From positions 1 through 8,641 of the forward strand of contig MAXM01000013.1 in assembly GCA_001751015.1 (NCBI GenBank): a DNA stretch of 8,641 bases, given 5' to 3'. The notes beneath the pieces are model-generated. The model did not search any database. It worked only from the letters and a program-made list of their open reading frames with translations, and had not been told where the DNA came from. The position numbers and the translations under genes are program-made. How positions within the stretch are numbered: the stretch's first letter is position 1; the number at the start of each line of letters is the position of its first letter. Below, one piece after another: positions 6,841 to 8,641 of this stretch. The stretch comes from Desulfobacterales bacterium C00003106. Its GTDB lineage: Bacteria; Desulfobacterota; Desulfobacteria; Desulfobacterales; C00003106.

Positions 6841-7792
6841 AGCGCACGTCCTGAGACAAGACAAGGCCTTTTCGATCTATCGCAAGGAGGTCAAAAGAGC
6901 TGTGAGATGTTGTTGTGTTGGCGCTGTAGATTGTCCCCTTGTAGTCCCCCGGACGCAGATAGGCGATCACAGTGGCCTCCTTTAATCCAAGCTCCTGCTT
7001 CATATCATGGATTGTATCGTCCAGATAACCGATCTGATCGATCAGTTTCATGTCCAAGGCCTGTTCCGCGCTAAATACTCGGCCGTCCGCAATCCGTTCT
7101 ATCTCCTCGCGAGTCAATGAGGGTCTCCCCTGCTCAACTACATCGATAAAACGCTGGTGGAGATTGTTGATAATAGTCTGCATGATTTCCCGTTCTTCAG
7201 CAGTGGCGGCACGAAAAGGAGTCATCAGGTCCTTTTTGTCCCCTGCCTTGATGGACTCTTCTTTAACGCCGATCTTGGACAACAATCCCTGGATGTTGAA
7301 CTTGAATGCAATAATACCGATGCTCCCTGTTATTGTTGTTGGATGAGCAATGATCCTGTCTGCTGCACATGCCACATAGTATCCGCCGGACGCAGCTATG
7401 TCCAGAAAGGATGCAATAACTTTTACACCGGTCCTCTTCTTGAATTCGCAGATCTCATGGTATATGATATCACTTGCCGTTACGGTTCCTCCCGGTGAAT
7501 TTATTCTCAGGATAAGGCCTGCTATCGCTTGATCTGATTCAGCCTTGTTCAGTTCTTCCTTTATCCTTTCCACCATAGACATCTCTTCGGTAAGGCCTAT
7601 TCCCTTTGATTTACGTTTTTCCGAAATAGTCCCGGATATGTCGACCAGCAGAATCTTTCCAGGACCTTTTCCCTGAATGACCTGCTCTTCCAGGGGCCTT
7701 ACCGGTTGCACGAAAGACGGAATAGAGATACACGTGCAGCCGAACAGGAAGAAGAAACAGAGAAAACCCATATAACCCATTATCTTTGACAT
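6806..7792 (-). CDS. sppA: Signal peptide peptidase SppA (S49 serine protease), lipoprotein type
   Basis: SppA degrades signal peptides left in the membrane after secretion, using a Ser/Lys dyad. The 328-residue product is the short, single-domain form. Its N-terminus has a hydrophobic segment ending in the lipobox LFGC (16-19), so Cys19 is probably lipidated and the enzyme membrane-anchored. The substrate-strand/oxyanion motif is INSPGG (97-102). The nucleophile is Ser135 in DIAASGGYYVA (131-141). The likely base is Lys187 in AGDKKDLMTP (183-192). The 52-residue Ser-Lys spacing equals that I recall for Bacillus subtilis SppA. ATG 7792 has a strong AAAGGAG (7798-7804) 5 nt upstream and a near-consensus promoter. 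It ends convergently inside the last codons of glyQ, with no terminator visible between the two genes. Confidence 0.93.
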   Translation of the reverse strand: MSKIMGYMGFLCFFFLFGCTCISIPSFVQPVRPLEEQVIQGKGPGKILLVDISGTISEKRKSKGIGLTEEMSMVERIKEELNKAESDQAIAGLILRINSPGGTVTASDIIYHEICEFKKRTGVKVIASFLDIAASGGYYVACAADRIIAHPTTITGSIGIIAFKFNIQGLLSKIGVKEESIKAGDKKDLMTPFRAATAEEREIMQTIINNLHQRFIDVVEQGRPSLTREEIERIADGRVFSAEQALDMKLIDQIGYLDDTIHDMKQELGLKEATVIAYLRPGDYKGTIYSANTTTSHSSFDLLAIDRKGLVLSQDVRFMYLWMHALAP

Positions 7793-7837
7793 GATATCTC
7801 CTTTAATACCTCTTAGTCAAAAGCAATTTTAGGTGCT

Positions 7838-7867
7838 ATTATATCACATAGTTAGCGAGTTTGTAAT
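7838..7867 (-). promoter_or_regulatory. Candidate sigma70 promoter for sppA
   Basis: Read on the minus strand, a perfect -10 TATAAT (7843-7838) lies 18 nt from ATTACA (7867-7862), a four-of-six -35 match. The promoter is about 45 nt upstream of the sppA start and gives a short leader ending in AAAGGAG. It fits sppA being a separate, single-gene transcript. Confidence 0.6.
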
Positions 7868-7962
7868 TTTTTGATGTATGAATTCTTTTTCCGTACAACT
7901 CGATAGTTCCACATGCTTCACCTTGTGAGACAGATCCCTTTATCAGCGAGTGCCTGATGTAG
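7868..7962. other. Gene-free stretch between the sppA promoter and the integrase remnant
   Basis: No coding frame is supported here. The only structure seen is a short dyad, ATCAG (7942-7946) and CTGAT (7954-7958), with a 7-nt loop. It lies 40-60 nt from the dispersed repeat and could belong to the same insertion. No attC-like paired core sites were found. Confidence 0.3.
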
Positions 7963-8641
7963 TTATGCGATGCCTCTCGCGGCAGGAACGCCCCTTGGGA
8001 AAGTTATTTCGTCCCCGTTCCTAAGCAACACATTATTCTGAAAATCAACATCCTTAACCCGAAGCCGGGCCAACTCCATCAACCGAAGCCCAGCGCCGTA
8101 AATAAGCTTTAACATCAACCCGGACGTTCCATTCAGCTCCAGGAAAAGCCTTTCAATCTCCTCCACACTCAGAACTACCGGAAGCTTCGCGCCGCGCCGA
8201 GCTCGTACCGTATCCCCCAGCCCCTGAAGATCAATTTCAAAAACCTTGCGATAAAGAAAAAGAAGCGCGTTAAACGCCTGATTCTGTGTTGAGGCTGCGA
8301 CATCTCGCTCCAGGGCCAAATGACTGATATACGCCTTGACAAAACGGGAATCAGAAGCATCCCTTCCCGTCACAGGCGCGTTAACCGATTTGCAATAAGA
8401 AAAATACCGGTTCACCCAGTCAAGATACGTCTTCTCCGTCCGATACGCGTAATTCTGAATCCTCAACGTCTCGCGCATTCGCTTCATGGCATCCGACTTG
8501 AGATCATCTAAAAACGCCGGTATTGCTCCTTTGACAGTAGCAAAGATCGTCCTGTCGCCGTCAAGGAAATGGTCAATATACAACCGAATCGCATCCCCGG
8601 CCTGACGAATTTGCCACTCCTCCCTTAACTCTGAAACCTTT
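7963..8641 (-). pseudogene. intI: 3'-truncated integron-type tyrosine integrase (5' end beyond the window)
   Basis: The frame resembles integron integrases, which recombine gene cassettes at attI/attC sites. It stays open to the window edge: codons before 8583 read EEWQIRQAGDAIRLYIDHF, the N-terminal extension seen in environmental integron integrases. So TTG 8583 is not a true start. The SAM-like DNA-binding domain is clear (MKRMRETLRIQNYAYRTEKT, then LERDVAASTQNQAFNALLFL), and catalytic box I is YGAGLRLMELARLRVKDVDF with its Arg. Homology stops at about 8023 and the frame runs through a dispersed repeat into a foreign tail (RNGDEITFPRGVPAARGIA) before TAA. The box II His-x-x-Arg and the catalytic Tyr are missing, roughly the last third of the enzyme, so recombinase activity is very unlikely. 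Any attI or cassettes would normally lie off the 5' side, right of the window. Confidence 0.8.
7999..8022. repeat. Right copy of the dispersed repeat, at the integrase break point
   Basis: Positions 8001-8021 match 9-29 at 19 of 21 bases in the same orientation. The match begins where integrase similarity ends (about 8022 on the minus strand), so the repeat supplies the integrase frame's abnormal C-terminus. GGGA (7997-8000) and TCCC (8012-8015) form a short dyad within it. Flanking sequence differs between the two copies, so the shared unit is short. Confidence 0.55.

Noticed and set aside
6840..7000. glyS hidden downstream of glyQ on the plus strand
   Set aside because: No GlyS-like N-terminus is present. 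The plus-strand frames here are shadows of sppA.
7843..8060. attC or attI sites near the integrase
   Set aside because: No paired RYYYAAC/GTTRRRY cores were found. This is the 3' side of the integrase, and its attI would normally lie at the other end.

Overview
The window is a compact bacterial chromosomal segment that is mostly housekeeping genes, with mobile-element debris at both ends. I infer a Gram-negative bacterium, probably Desulfobacterota (former Deltaproteobacteria) or a related lineage. The grounds are a SurA-type periplasmic chaperone, an SppA with a lipoprotein signal, a separate alpha chain of tetrameric glycyl-tRNA synthetase, a direct AsnRS, the recO-to-glyQ neighbourhood, and a chromosomal integron-type integrase with a long N-terminal extension. 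The lineage is inferred from protein style, not proven.

Layout. Positions 1-284 hold no convincing gene. They contain one copy of a short dispersed repeat (about 9-29), a patch of nested inverted repeats (37-132), a good sigma70-like promoter (168-197) and a possible leader. A plus-strand block follows: surA-like chaperone (285-1265), asnS (1318-2613), mgtE magnesium channel (2683-4032), recO (4038-4808), a GHMP-family sugar kinase (4805-5857) and glyQ (5950-6840). mgtE-recO (5-nt gap) and recO-kinase (ATGA overlap) are tightly coupled. The other gaps are 52-92 nt, with no terminator visible, so the block may be one long transcription unit. glyQ ends tail-to-tail with sppA (6806-7792, minus), overlapping it by 35 nt. 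sppA has its own near-consensus promoter (7838-7867). At the right edge a minus-strand integron-type integrase (7963-8641) is cut by the window edge at its 5' end and is truly truncated at its 3' end, exactly where a second copy of the dispersed repeat begins.

Functions. asnS and glyQ charge tRNA, recO serves recombinational repair, mgtE takes up Mg2+, and surA and sppA act in envelope protein folding and turnover. They form a conserved-type housekeeping neighbourhood rather than one pathway. The GHMP kinase is the only intact gene whose substrate cannot be read from the sequence.

No clearly new multi-gene system is visible. The points most worth checking are: the integrase truncated at a repeat also present at the left end; the absence of glyS directly after glyQ; a perfect hairpin that puts the asnS Shine-Dalgarno in its loop; 7-nt periodic repeats in two intergenic gaps; and the multi-branched inverted-repeat patch at the left end.
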